Origin: Priapulus caudatus
Taxonomy: Eukaryota > Priapulida > Priapulimorpha > Priapulimorphida > Priapulidae
Direction of reading: 5' to 3'
DNA: 21,706 nt
NCBI RefSeq assembly: GCF_000485595.1
Contig: NW_014580037.1
Coordinates: 1-21,706 of the forward strand
Made by a program: the position numbers and the translations under genes. Below, piece by piece: positions 1 to 10,300 of this stretch (its first letter is position 1; the number at the start of each line of letters is the position of its first letter). Below the pieces are notes generated by a model. That model worked only from the letters and a program-made list of their open reading frames with translations. It did not search any database and was not told the DNA's origin.

Positions 1-99
1 CTGTTAGTACGTTGAATTAAATTATTTTTATTTTTATTTTATTTTTTATGTTCATAGTATTTTTAACCTATATGTATAATTTTCGCGGGTCTCACTTAC

Positions 100-217
100 C
101 ACTAACATCTATTCGGAACGCACTTGCTTCCTATGATTCTCTCTTGATGCTAAGCTTATCGTAGAAGCTACGACGCAGAATATTGTATCGTTGCGCGTCA
201 CTCGCGGACAACTCGCG
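100..217 (-). CDS. ATP-grasp exon (ILRRSFYDKLSIKRES)
   Basis: A TTCTAG acceptor and a consensus GTAAGT donor bound 118 bp. It reads RELSASDAQ, ILRRSFYDKLSIKRES, a TAG stop, then EASAFRIDVS and a single G. The family has 'VVSG...PD...V.R...KLS...K.IG.K' here. The terminal phase-1 G joins the AG that opens the + strand exon at 7254 to give DVS-E-SGGVQ, which is the protein order expected. Confidence 0.55.
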
Positions 218-3200
218 CTAGAAGCAATACGATCTATGGTATTCTATCTATTTATTAACTATTATTATGCTATTATTATTATTTATCTATCCATTTATTA
301 TTTCAATGAAGAAGATAACGGGTTTCAAAAATCATAAAGATAGCTCATGTTTCAATTAATGAGAGTGAAACTGCGATCTATCTAGTAAATCTATTCTTTA
401 CAGTATCGTGATATTTGGAGTTGCAAGAATCGACATGGAACAAATGAGGAGATTCAAAAAGCATTTTTAAAATATCTGTTCTTGATTAGGCTTTATCATG
501 TGAAACAACAAATTCCTATGCTTATTTGGGGTCTATCTTCTGTCATGTATTTTTAAATTCCCTGTTCGGAGAAAATCATTCCTATGAGGATATCGCATAG
601 AGATACTTACCTCGTAGTCCGTGTTTGTAATGGCTACCTCACGGGCGATTTCAGTAGCAGTCTTAAACGGCTGGATTGTACTTCCTCACCTAACCTGACA
701 CATCTCCTTCAAAATTCTCGACTGCTGCACTACCGCGCCTTTGTTCTAATTTTAATTTCTTGATTTATTGAGGATGGTTTCGTCAATTTAAACTTCCCGC
801 GATTCCGTTACGATGACGTTTGATGGACATGACGCCAGGGTTTCCCCAAGACACGGATCTCTGGTAGAGACACCGGTAGCGTCTGCCTTCACCATCTGCC
901 TGCACGCAGAACGCCAACCGATCGCTGGCTACAACCTGAGCCGTGGTCCTGAACGAAGACGTTCCAAATGGCAAAAGACATTGCGTGATTTTTTGTTCCT
1001 TCGTAATAATAAGTTTTTTGCCATTATATCTGCAGGCAGTTATATTTAATTATTAACTATACACTGTGTTGTCTAATAAGTTTAACGAAATGTAACTTAT
1101 TATTTGGATGCTTTCAACGTAGTTCAATATATAGTGCGAATATACTCTTAAAAGTGACACAATCATAACCTCCTGTACTCATCAGCTTGCTGTGTGAATG
1201 AAAGGATGCCCAACACTTTATGTATAGCGTGGCAAATCTGAAATGGTATCCGAAATATTATCAAATTGTAGTATATAGCTGATCTCAGTCATTACATAAC
1301 AATAACGTCTTGCAAAAGCCTGGTACTTGTAACGCGTAATTGTTAATACACAATAGTAAAAACATCTTTATAAAGCGATAGGCAATTTTGAGAAAAAAGT
1401 ATCGCAAGAATTTTGGTAGTACTGATAGTATTAATACCTGATCTTCGCGCATTAAGCGTAGGTAATAATTTGGAACATCGTCTGCAACATGCTTTATGGA
1501 GGCTAACTGTTAAGGGTCTATGATTGCCTACGCTAATAATCGGTCGACTGCAGGGGCATATATGTGTGTATGTATGTCTATTTACTACAGTTAACGGCTG
1601 CGATCTTGCGCATCAAATACCTCCTTTATGCCCGTGACCCCTAGAAATGTCTTGCCATCACTGCCCCCGCGAAACGAGGCTTCACTACCTTTTTCTTTCA
1701 TCTTGCTCCTGTAAATATAGTCGAAATTATTTCAAAAATCAATCACGATGTTTTATAATGCGCGTCATTAAATTCTTTGGTGTAAATTCCACTAGCATTA
1801 TCATGTTAGATGTGTTAACTGTGGCAACATAACCGACAGCGGAAGAACAAAGCAAATTATTGTCATTAATAATCAGAAAAATCAGATATTTATTCGTGGC
1901 AAAAACATTTACTTGATGCCTTCTTACATGCATAATTTCTATGGAAATATTAGACCTTAGCTGTGGAATCATACCCGACAGCAGACGATCGAGGCAAACG
2001 TCTTTTGTTTCCATTCATCGCTAAACAGATTCGTTTCAAGCTGTTTCACGACTGCCGTCTCTAACGATTGTACTCAGCTTTGTCCTTTGTAAAGCTCTCC
2101 ACGCGTGGTTTTAAATATTCCTGTAGATTGGCCCTCCCTTCTCTGACATAATAAACGCATGGTAAAGCCCCAGATTAGCTATATATGTCATTTATGAATT
2201 TCCTACAATCAGGCGAAAAGCAGCAACCAGCAATGTGACACTAAACTTTTAACCATAATAAATAAGTGGGAGATACGTGCTTAAATTTATTTACGATACT
2301 CTGCTCTTGCTTTATTACTACTCCAGGTCAATAGTGTGTCAAACTTTATTAAAGACTCAACTATGGCTAACATTCTCTAAGTTCTTTAATGCAGGCAGTC
2401 AAGGGTCTGTGGAATCGTTCAGTGATGTTTGTAAGCCGCAACAGTCATGCAATCCTCTTGAACCAGGAACTAGAAGCAGAATCAATAGTCTCAAACAAAA
2501 TGTTCTATTTCAAATTAGGTAGTACAACGCAATGGTGGCGCAAGCGTGTATATATAATATACATATATATATAATACTTTGTTATATATATATATATCTG
2601 GTTCTCGCACATCATGTTAGGAACAGCGTACAATATAACTCATTAGATCTTGTTTCTTATATCGAGTTCTCGATGCGTATATAAGCAGCATTTTTATTTT
2701 TGACCTGCCACACTAGTTAACGCCTTCCTCTTCAAATGCCGATTAAATTTACGATATGGGCAGTCAAATCCAGACCAACATGTGCTCGTATTTACACGTA
2801 CCTTGCCAAGTTAGTTTGGGTCAGCAAGGCCACGTTGCATACCTTAACCACCACCAGTTGTGAGGCAGGGCAATGCGGGAATTGTGAAGTCCAGTGTAGT
2901 GTAGCTAATCTGTTGAATTTCTTCTCATCACTTAAAATCCAAATGAAAAATATGACTAATGGTTAATAGAATAACAAATAGCAAACAAATACACAAACCA
3001 CCAACACATTAATATTGAATTATGAATTACATTACTAAAGTTACAAAAAAAAGTAATCAATGGTTAAAATCTATTTAAATAATATAAATATAGTAATCAA
3101 TAAGCTTAATAATACCTATTTATTAATTAGCCTATTATAATACCTATTATTATTAATGATACCTATTAGTAATTGATTAGCTCTTGATTTAATCCATATA

Positions 3201-3241
3201 TTAACTATACCATATTAACTGATAAAAGCACACACACAGAT

Positions 3242-3275
<34 letters not shown>

Positions 3276-4060
3276 CACACACACACACACCACACAGCAC
3301 CCACGTTGCACAGCACACACACAAACATAGTATATAGTATATTATATCTGATATATATGTATATATATATTAATCAATCGTAAAAGTTCTACTCCCATTA
3401 TTTTGATACTAATTTAGTAAGTAATATAAAGTCCTTAGGCCTATATTTATGCATGTTAATATGACAACCGTAAAATTGCGGATGGAGATATTACGCAATG
3501 TCACCAATACTCATGTGTTTTCTATCAATTTCTAGAAATCGGCTCTCCGCATAAATACATTCGTGACTATTCCTAAAGCATAGACTAAGATAGGCAATCA
3601 AAATTCACAACGACGCAAGCATGCAATTATTGTTGGTAGAGGTACGCGATTAAGAAATGATAGTTTCTCGCTATTATTACGCATAGGGAAATTCCTTACT
3701 ACCTGGTTGCCTTTACATTGGGACCGTTGCTGAGTGTCGCTGGGCACACAGACCGTGATGTCTGAAAGAGAAACGGTCGCCGCAAAAATATTACTTAGCC
3801 GTAAATCGATAGCGTCTGACAATAGCCTTGCATCATTATTAAGCAACCTTCATTGAGCGGTCACACCCATTCGCATACAAATATACACGCACAACACGTA
3901 GCGTACACACGCTCGCTACGCACGCACGTCACGCACGGCACGCACGCAAACGCATGCCGCACCAGTATACACCACACAACACAACACGCACATCCACACA
4001 CACCACACACGACAACCACACACACACACGCACACAACTACGTACCACACACATCACACG

Positions 4061-4092
<32 letters not shown>

Positions 4093-5273
4093 GCACCTGT
4101 ACATGTCTCGTAAACGCCCTACCTGTGCCAGCCCCTTGATTCATTGATCGTTACAGTCGTGAATTGTTCCATGAATCTTGACGCTCCACTATCTCGACGA
4201 TAGAGAACTGCTCCTTGCTTCTTCTCTAGCGTAACGGTGCAGTCATAGGTGGGGCCTGCGTGAAAACATAGATTACATGAAAATAATATATCCGTAAACA
4301 ATTAATTAATTTTTAATTAAATGCGATTACGCTCATTGATATGCTACGGGAATAGCGATGCAATTCTTGTATTGTGTCTATACGACTAACTGAACACTAG
4401 TATTTGCTTACGTTTGAGTTACAGCGTGGTGTATACCTCGCTAACTGAATGAGCATATTAACTAATATACCGACGAGAGCGGTTGAAGCTGAATTTGTCG
4501 GATGGCTGGCGTGAACGTCCGAGCCCGCGATAAGTGGCAGATCGCTTGATTTCAGCACACACACCCCCCTGTCCACTCGGCAAGACAAACGTATCTCGCT
4601 AGTTGATGCTGGGAAAACGAAGAAATTGCTGAAGGCAAAGTCTGTCATTAATGCTTACTACATGATTTCTTTTTATTCTACATGGAAAGTGGACAGCTGA
4701 TTGAAGAGTTATCGCAAAAGCATTCGAGATTATTTTTTCGAGATATTTCTGGGAGAGAAAAAGGAGGCCAAAAATACCATTAATAACTAGATGAAGTGTT
4801 TAAATAAAGACTATTATCGGCTGTATCAGAAAATTAATAAATTGCAAGATCAAACATTATCTCAATTTTTTTAAGATATTATTTAACCCTGGTTGTATCT
4901 GATTAGTGCTAACAAAACCTATACCTAGTGTGGTACGCTAAAAACCACGCACATTATTAAGAGTTTAGAAAAGACATTTACATGTAATACTCGCCTATTG
5001 AATATAATCTTTAGATGGTAATGAAAATATTAAGTTAAGTTTTAGAAATATCATTATGAAGCAGTAAGCCTATAGTGTTTATCAACGGAATACTTATATT
5101 TTATACCGATATCATATCATATTGAAACTGGAACTTGTACTTAACTGGGAAGCAAGTGAGGGAAAGACTTGCTGCCAAAAAGGAGAAGAATGTTCCATCC
5201 TTCTCAAACAAAATAATAATAATTATATAGTCGACAAGTGTCGTGGAGAACGCTTTTACAAGTAGTGAAACGC

Positions 5274-5341
<68 letters not shown>

Positions 5342-5395
5342 GAAAAAATAAGAAAAAGTAAAAAAAAAAAAAAAAGAAAAAACAAAAAAAAAAAA

Positions 5396-5439
<44 letters not shown>

Positions 5440-6785
5440 ATTAGCGTGAAAATTCAAAACATGCACGTCTGCGGGGTTCGCGTACAAATTAATAATGACA
5501 TTCGACATTAATAATTAGAGGGGACAGTAGCCTCTAGGATTTTACTTGAGCATACAACTCGTACTTACTGTATAAGAAACAAATCGTCTATATCCGCACA
5601 TGTATTTGTCACAGATAGCTTAATTAATTATTTACACGTCACGCTGGCGAAAATTTGAACGGCGAGCCATGACACCCCCGCCCCGACGTGCTGCACCCTG
5701 AAAAAGTTGCCGTATTTGCATTTTTATTTTTGCAAGGAAATGAGCCGGAGGGTTAATTCACAAAAGTGGCAATTATATTTATACTGTAAATGGCTATTTA
5801 ACCGAAGCGATAATTCATTTAGGGCAAGATTTATATTCATGTTATAAGCTGAAACTATATGTCGTTTTATAAAGATATTAAATGCCTTTTTGCTTTTAAA
5901 TGAAATAAATAAGAAATACCCTCGTCTGTAGCCTTAGGCTGGAAAGTGGTTTTGCGCTTAACTTGTCAGATCGTGGCGCTTTTGAGTGGCGCTCACCGTC
6001 CCGTTGTAATCAAACGTAGTCGTTAGTTTAAAAACATTAAAAAAAATATTTTCTAATGGCGATTGAAGCATGAAACTTTTTATGTAGGCGCAATATAACA
6101 TAAATTAGCTGAAAATAACGCCTAGGATAGCTAGAGGCTACTGTTCCTTTAAACAGATCTGGAAATAAATTGATGGGAATATCTTAGTGATTTATTCAAA
6201 ATACCATATTCGCGGAGCGTGTTTCGCAAGATGGAATGGCGCCACTGACGAGCGTAATTTGCGTATCTTCTAATGAGAACACAAGGAGGGGAACACGCTG
6301 CCTAACGCTCCAGATATCGCCCAGTTAGCCAATGGTATCTGTTGTATGTGCTCCAGTCTCGGGAATGCCGGCATTGCATGCTCCTGACTCCTCTTAAACG
6401 AGCAGCTTCTTCTCCGGCTCTCCTTCACAGTCAGTTCACCGAATGTAATGTGGCGCAATACCTCATATTGTGGGTTTTCTTTGCTATAGATAGAATGTGG
6501 AGGGCGTGTAAATGTTTTTTTATAGCATTCAAGCAATTGCAATTGTCTAAGTAATATACAATGGTAAGTACAAAATTTTCATAAAACATACCTGTATTTA
6601 TTTAAAAGCGTTGAAGGTAGCTAGGGCTCCATGGTTCTCTAGGCAACAACAATCTGGAAACGCACAGAAAGTCGTTGTCTATCGAATGTATGAGAACTTC
6701 CCAGAAAAAGCGGAAATAATTGTTTCCACAGGAAGGGCGTAACATGTAACTCATCCGACATTTGTCATCGACAGCTCTCATTATT
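100..6785 (-). CDS. PEP synthase-like protein, N-terminal half (frame-broken exons, inverted relative to the C-terminal half)
   Basis: Read right to left on the - strand, exon-like pieces follow the order of the N-terminal half of the same family. They are the N-terminal module (LLPREPW; FGELTV; RDWSTYNRYHW; VCVLKSSDLPL; YDCTVTLEKKQ; TVTINESRGW), then the ATP-grasp start (CKGNQ; DFTIP and CLTTGGG), a region resembling the AGQM segment, an AVVQQ piece, a degraded ITANYGLGE motif, and ILRRSFYDKLSIKRES. Most pieces need one or more single-base corrections to stay in frame, but several splice donors and acceptors are intact. The set stops just where the + strand exon at 7254 begins in the protein. 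It is either the true 5' half of that gene in an inverted block or part of a second, decayed copy. The very N-terminus and parts of the ATP-grasp domain were not found. Confidence 0.65.
218..610 (-). other. Intron between ATP-grasp exons 611-739 and 100-217
   Basis: AT-rich, with TTATTATTAT runs at 250-300. Nothing coding seen. Confidence 0.45.
611..739 (-). CDS. ATP-grasp exon (AVVQQ ... ITANYGLGE-like)
   Basis: The exon starts with GAVVQQ and ends EIAREVAITNTDYE directly before a consensus GTAAGT donor. The family reads 'AVVVQ.MV...AGV.FT..P.TGNP..V.ITANYGLGE', which is nearly the same length (129 bp, 43 codons). Several single-base losses would turn the family string into the observed one, and a stop lies in the middle in every frame. 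The nucleotide-binding loop is therefore not intact as written. Confidence 0.5.
800..949 (-). CDS. Putative ATP-grasp exon (AGQM region)
   Basis: After an acceptor CGTTCAG, three frames together give RSVG, a piece like AGQMVKA with TGV, and ETLASC. The order matches the family's 'VRSS..GED...SAAGQM...LGV ... CWAS' but no single frame carries it. GC content is higher than in the surrounding intron. The position, between the DFTIP piece and the AVVQQ piece, is what is expected. Boundaries are approximate. Confidence 0.33.
975..2842. other. Non-coding stretch, probable intron(s)
   Basis: AT-rich unique sequence plus the TA microsatellite. The protein region between the CLTT and AGQM pieces should lie here on the - strand but could not be recognised. 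Confidence 0.4.
2547..2598. repeat. (TA)n microsatellite
   Basis: Two TA-rich runs separated by ATACTTTG. Confidence 0.85.
2843..2909 (-). CDS. Putative ATP-grasp exon (DFTIP...CLTTGGG)
   Basis: The exon lies between an AG acceptor (TTCAACAG) and a GTATGC donor. It reads DFTIP, then PCLTTGGG, close to the family's 'F.VP.GFCLTT.A' strand, with two or three altered bases between and a stop near the donor. About 1.9 kb separates it from the next recognised piece, and intermediate exons were not identified. Confidence 0.42.
2910..3702. other. Probable intron with CA and AT repeats
   Basis: Contains recurring TACCTATT words (3113-3170), the CA microsatellite and a TA run near 3350-3370. No exon seen. 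Confidence 0.45.
3230..3330 (+). repeat. (CA)n microsatellite
   Basis: Nearly pure CA from 3230 to about 3296 with two ACC interruptions, then a further short CA run. Confidence 0.93.
3703..3761 (-). CDS. Putative ATP-grasp start exon (CKGNQ)
   Basis: A strong acceptor (TTTCTCTTTCAG) and a GTAGTA donor bound 59 bp reading ITVCVPSDTQQRSQ then CKGNQ. Family members have a 'GGKG..L..L' glycine-rich start of the ATP-grasp domain here, so CKGNQ may be a damaged GGKGNQ. Weak on its own; its place between exon 4 and the next piece supports it. Confidence 0.4.
3861..4095 (+). repeat. Degenerate CA/CGCA repeat
   Basis: Irregular ACGCAC and ACACAC units ending in a pure CA run at about 4060-4085, immediately beside the - strand exon at 4123. 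Confidence 0.85.
4123..4255 (-). CDS. N-terminal module exon 4 (YDCTVTLEKKQ / INESRGW)
   Basis: An AG acceptor precedes GCCCCACC, and GTAGGG follows as donor. The frame is open across the exon: GPTYDCTVTLEKKQGAV, YRRDSGASRFMEQF, TTVTINESRGW. The family has a beta-rich segment ending 'N...GWG.AEW.YRN' at this position. The final residues after GW do not match, so an indel near the donor is likely. Confidence 0.6.
4471..4608 (-). CDS. N-terminal module exon 3 (VCVLKSSDLPL)
   Basis: The exon is bounded by a pyrimidine-rich acceptor (TTCGTTTTCCCAG) and a GTATAT donor. It reads GVCVLKSSDLPLIAGSD, then HPTNSAS, ending in phase 1 with G. The family pattern here is a short 'P.G....' strand, 'DL', then 'G..G.PPT.Y.F.F.AG'. 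The end joins exon 4 in phase to give GGPTYD. Confidence 0.6.
5275..5437 (+). repeat. Long A run and A-rich tract
   Basis: 65 uninterrupted A (5275-5339), then A-rich sequence with rare T, G and C to 5437. It could be a decayed retroposon tail, but no SINE or LINE body was recognised on its left. Open frames here are poly-lysine or poly-phenylalanine artefacts. Confidence 0.9.
5522..6147. mobile_element. Candidate non-autonomous DNA transposon (MITE-like)
   Basis: Left end GGACAGTAGCCTCTAG (5522-5537) and right end CTAGAGGCTACTGTTCC (6131-6147) are inverted repeats differing at one base, enclosing about 590 bp without a coding region. No clear target duplication was seen, and the family is not assigned. 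Confidence 0.6.
6297..6483 (-). CDS. N-terminal module exon 2 (RDWSTYNRYHW)
   Basis: An acceptor ending CTATAG precedes 6483. The frame opens KENPQYE and later FGELTVK; after one or two frame changes it reads RDWSTYNRYHWLTG. Family members have 'YEQ.G...GE..V' followed by 'RDHSWG.RDW..MHRY', which fits in order and spacing. The donor at 6297 (GTGTTC) is only a guess. Confidence 0.5.
6592..6785 (-). CDS. N-terminal module exon 1 (PREPW)
   Basis: The - strand frame reads KCRMSY, then NNYFRFFW, and later LLLPREPWSPSYLQR. This resembles the conserved 'R.W...Y.G.LR ... V.F.F.W ... EPW' pattern of the N-terminal module in animal PEP synthase-like proteins. A GTATGT donor lies just left of 6592. 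A stop (TAA) shortly before the donor suggests an indel. The right-hand boundary is approximate, since no clear acceptor was fixed. Confidence 0.5.
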
Positions 6786-7253
6786 AGTCTCATTATTACC
6801 CGACATAAGTACCATACCGACATAGTATGGGATAACTTAGCACACTTCGAAGCGGGCCTGGCCCACCTCCATTCGTGCGGCTAACTTAGACTTCGTCGTA
6901 GACTAGCGCGTATTTAGCCCGGGATAGCGTGTACATACTGCAAATATTTAGCGCGCGCCTGGTCCGGACTAGCTTGATGTACGATCAATTTTGCAGGCTG
7001 TACGGGGTATCAGTGAAGGTAAATTATTCCGTTATATTTTCGTGTTAAAGATAGCACATACCGCATTATGATTGCATACACTTGTATAGCATTAACCAAT
7101 TTCTGATTATATCGAATGGACAAACAGAAACAAAGACCCCCCTTCAAATGTATCAATATCCCCAGTTATCTATCTAACCAGGTATGGCTCTTAGAATGAT
7201 AAAAACTGAAAATGACACACCTCCAATGATAGCAATCATTTTGTTGATTGCAG
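6786..7253. other. Junction zone between the opposed gene halves
   Basis: Starts with a short GC-richer stretch (6840-7000, with CGAAGCGGGCCTGG and GCGCGCGCC) unlike the AT-rich introns, then intron-like sequence into exon a. If the left block is inverted, one breakpoint lies here. No promoter or start exon was recognised. Confidence 0.4.
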
Positions 7254-7348
7254 AGTCAGGAGGAGTGCAGGAAATAGAGACAGACGCTAAAGGTGAATGT
7301 AGCCTAGCAGACGAATCAGCTTTAGAACTGGGCAACATTGGCATACAG
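7254..7348 (+). CDS. Exon a: [16 protein letters not shown]
   Basis: The acceptor is GATTGCAG and the donor GTAAAT. The first two bases complete a codon from an upstream exon, so this is not a first exon. It reads [20 protein letters not shown] and ELGNIGIQ, the helix and strand just before the last ATP-grasp motif. Confidence 0.8.
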
Positions 7349-10300
7349 GTAAATCAACTAAATCTGTGGGGATACTTATCTGTTTCATTACAGATGCAAA
7401 TAACGAAAAGTGGTAATCTACAATAATTCGATATCGCATTTTCATTAAGCTTTACATTAGCACATGAATAGTCTCTTTTCATTTCTATGTACGCAGCTAG
7501 AAACTGAAACGCCTACATTTTGTACAGGTCGAAAAATCGTTCTCTGACGCGCGAGATATAGAGTTTGCCTTGAAAGACGGACAGATCTACCTGCTGCAAG
7601 CTCGACCAATCACGTCCCTCAACATGGAGTCAGAATACGAGCTGATGCATGAGCAGGATTCACCGCTGTTAATTGATGATGAACTGTATACAAACGCGAA
7701 TACCGGGTAAATAGTTTTATAGTCGCTTGGACTTGTATCCCTCTTGTCGTTGCCTTTCTTCAACTCTAGTACATAGTCCCCTATTACTACCAATACTACT
7801 AGAATAACCCTTTCTAGAAACTATCGTTCTTTAATGCTGAGAGTACAAGTACCACGCGAACGAGATCTCTCAGCTATTCCCAGTGTGAGTGACAATTCTA
7901 CTACGTGCCAAACCTGATATCGGAAAAAATAATTATTGTCGTTTGACGAAAAGGTCACTCGTCCTCTATTCTTAACGGAATTTGTTTCGCTACATATAAG
8001 CTTTCGTCTTTGTTCATTACCATCTATTTCGTTGTATGAACCGCAGGGAGATGATGCCTCAGGCGATGACACCTCTCACACTAGACGCATTTGTCACTAA
8101 CCTTGCCGGGATGGGACAGGTGGTTATTATTCGATTTGCAGCAGCAGCAGCAGTAGCAGAGAACAATAGGCTAGAATAGAGAACACTGATTACGAGACTA
8201 ATTTATATGTCGTGAAACCACGCACGACCATGTCTGTTATCTATGGTCTATGCATCACCCAAGATGTAAGACGTGTAGACGCTGTAGGTATAAGCAATGA
8301 GTCATGATTGCGTACATAGATCAACGCTAGGTATAAACAATGAGTCGTGATATAGTGCGTATATAGATCAACGCTAGGTGTAAACAATGAGTCATGATAT
8401 AGTGCGTATATAGATCAACACTAGGTATAAACGATGAGTCATGATATAGTGCGTATATAGATCAACGCTAGGTGTAAGCGATGAGTCGTGATATAGTGCG
8501 TATATAGATCAGGTTCCATTCCTCGACTCCGAGCACCGTTCCCACACGTTGACATCTTACCGTTTTTTTTCTGATTTAACCATGAAAAGTAACTGCGGTG
8601 ATGCCCGGTGAGAAATGATGCCCAACGAAGCTGGACAGACGCACACGCGCACGCGCAAACGCACGTTGGTTATACTCACGTACACGCACCTACGTATATA
8701 GGTAGACTCACACGCATGCAGGCACGCGTACATACAGACAGCCAGGCACACACATATACCGCTGAGATGAGAAGTACTGCGTTAAGTTTTACAAAGAAAT
8801 TGAACCATCTCGTGTAGTCTAGATTCACTGAGAAGTTCATCGCGATGATTATATCACTTTGTTATAAAATTATTAAATATATGAACTACTCAAAAACTGT
8901 ATATCCAAGATGTATTCGAAAATTAACATGTGTATATTTAAGCGTATTATCTGTATGTGTGATTTCTAGATCATGCGGTGGCCATCGGGAATTTCTCAGG
9001 ATACGTACATGGACGTGTTCGGATCAACCTTCTGCAAACATGTTTTTCTGAACATGTACAGCGTAAGTATGGCAATAACCATTACTGGATCTAACACACA
9101 AAAACTTACAAAACTAGCACAGATAGTAGCAAAACCGAGACGATTTAGCTTGAAAAAATATTTAACGATATGTTCGCTGATGTCGCTTAGTACAGAGTAA
9201 TTTCACATTTACATATTAGCAACAATACGTCAACAAGTATAAGGTACAGAATGTATTTCTCATATTAATTATTCGGTCACAGATTTTCCGAAGGTGCAAA
9301 AATCATAGAAATATCAGATATTGTTTATCTGCTCTTCCGGCAATGATGAATGTTCATTTGTATCCACGCTCACATAATCGTATTATTAAATATTTACTGA
9401 TAATTTGATAAACTAAAGAACTACTCCACGGCCCTGACAATTCATTGCTCGAAATTCGTCGTTAAAAAAATAATAAAAGGAATTTAGAAATTCTAAAGAA
9501 TTAATTTTTTTATAGGGAATGTACTACGCGAATGAGTACACAATGGGATCGGATACAAAAGGCATGAAGAATACTATAGATATTTTACTGTTTGGAGGCT
9601 GCACAGGAGACGAATACTTGGAAGGAATTCACAAGCGCTACCGAACCACCTATGTCCCGTGGTACAGAAAGTTTTTAGGAGTTCTCTGTTTGTATACAGT
9701 AAGTATACCTACACATCCGGTTCTTGGTTTTGCTTATACGTTTACTTTGTTTGTTTACTTTACGATTTACTTAAATTTTATTAAACGGTTTATTTACTTA
9801 TTTTTCTTTACGTTTATCTTTGCTATGTGAGTGCGTTAGTTATGTATTGTATACCTTGCGTGCTTATCGGATGTGACCTTCGTTACTAGGACGCATTCAG
9901 CACTAAGCGCAACCTAAAGCGAAGTAACACCATTGTTAGAACCATTAGCACGGACTTCAACACCACTGACCCACTCACGTTACATCGCCAAATTGAGGAC
10001 TTATTAAGGATAAGTTCTGGGGTGCGTACTGGAGTTGATCGAATGTTATTACACAGTGAAAGGACTATAGTTATACATCATATCTCGACACGCTTTTTCC
10101 ATCTCTTTTCCTCTCCGTCACCATCGCATTAATTTCTTTTCAGCAATTGAATATTAATTATTTTATCTATAGTAGACCCCCTATATACTTGGAACTGTAC
10201 GAAATTATCCATCTTTCTAACGGCTAATGAAGATTTCAATATGTTACAGGCCTGGTACAGCCACATTCAAGCCACGAATGCATCTAACATAGCGAGTCAT

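Larger units (their letters stand above)
4609..6296. other. Probable intron holding the A-rich tract and the MITE-like element
   Basis: Apart from 5275-5437 and 5522-6147, nothing coding is seen. Confidence 0.45.

Noticed and set aside
783-974. Possible Tc1/mariner transposase fragment on the - strand (LAFCVQADGEGRR resembles a transposase strand).
   Set aside because: No second transposase motif or inverted ends were seen, and the position fits the missing ATP-grasp segment of the neighbouring gene pieces better.
2736-2966. + strand frame with AVKSRPTCA and EAGQCGN, at first taken for the AVRSSA and AGQ motifs of the ATP-grasp domain.
   Set aside because: The spacing is about three times too long, and the opposite strand carries a better family match (DFTIP, CLTT) with splice sites.
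3230-4095. CA-rich repeats considered as a CRISPR-like or satellite array.
   Set aside because: There is no fixed repeat-spacer pattern; they are ordinary dinucleotide microsatellites.
5101-5508. Open frames of poly-Phe and poly-Lys.
   Set aside because: They are produced by the A-rich tract.
7014-7035. 22-bp micro-exon between TTTGCAG and GTAAAT.
   Set aside because: Its translation (AVRGISE) has no place in the family, and its phase would not improve the join to exon a.
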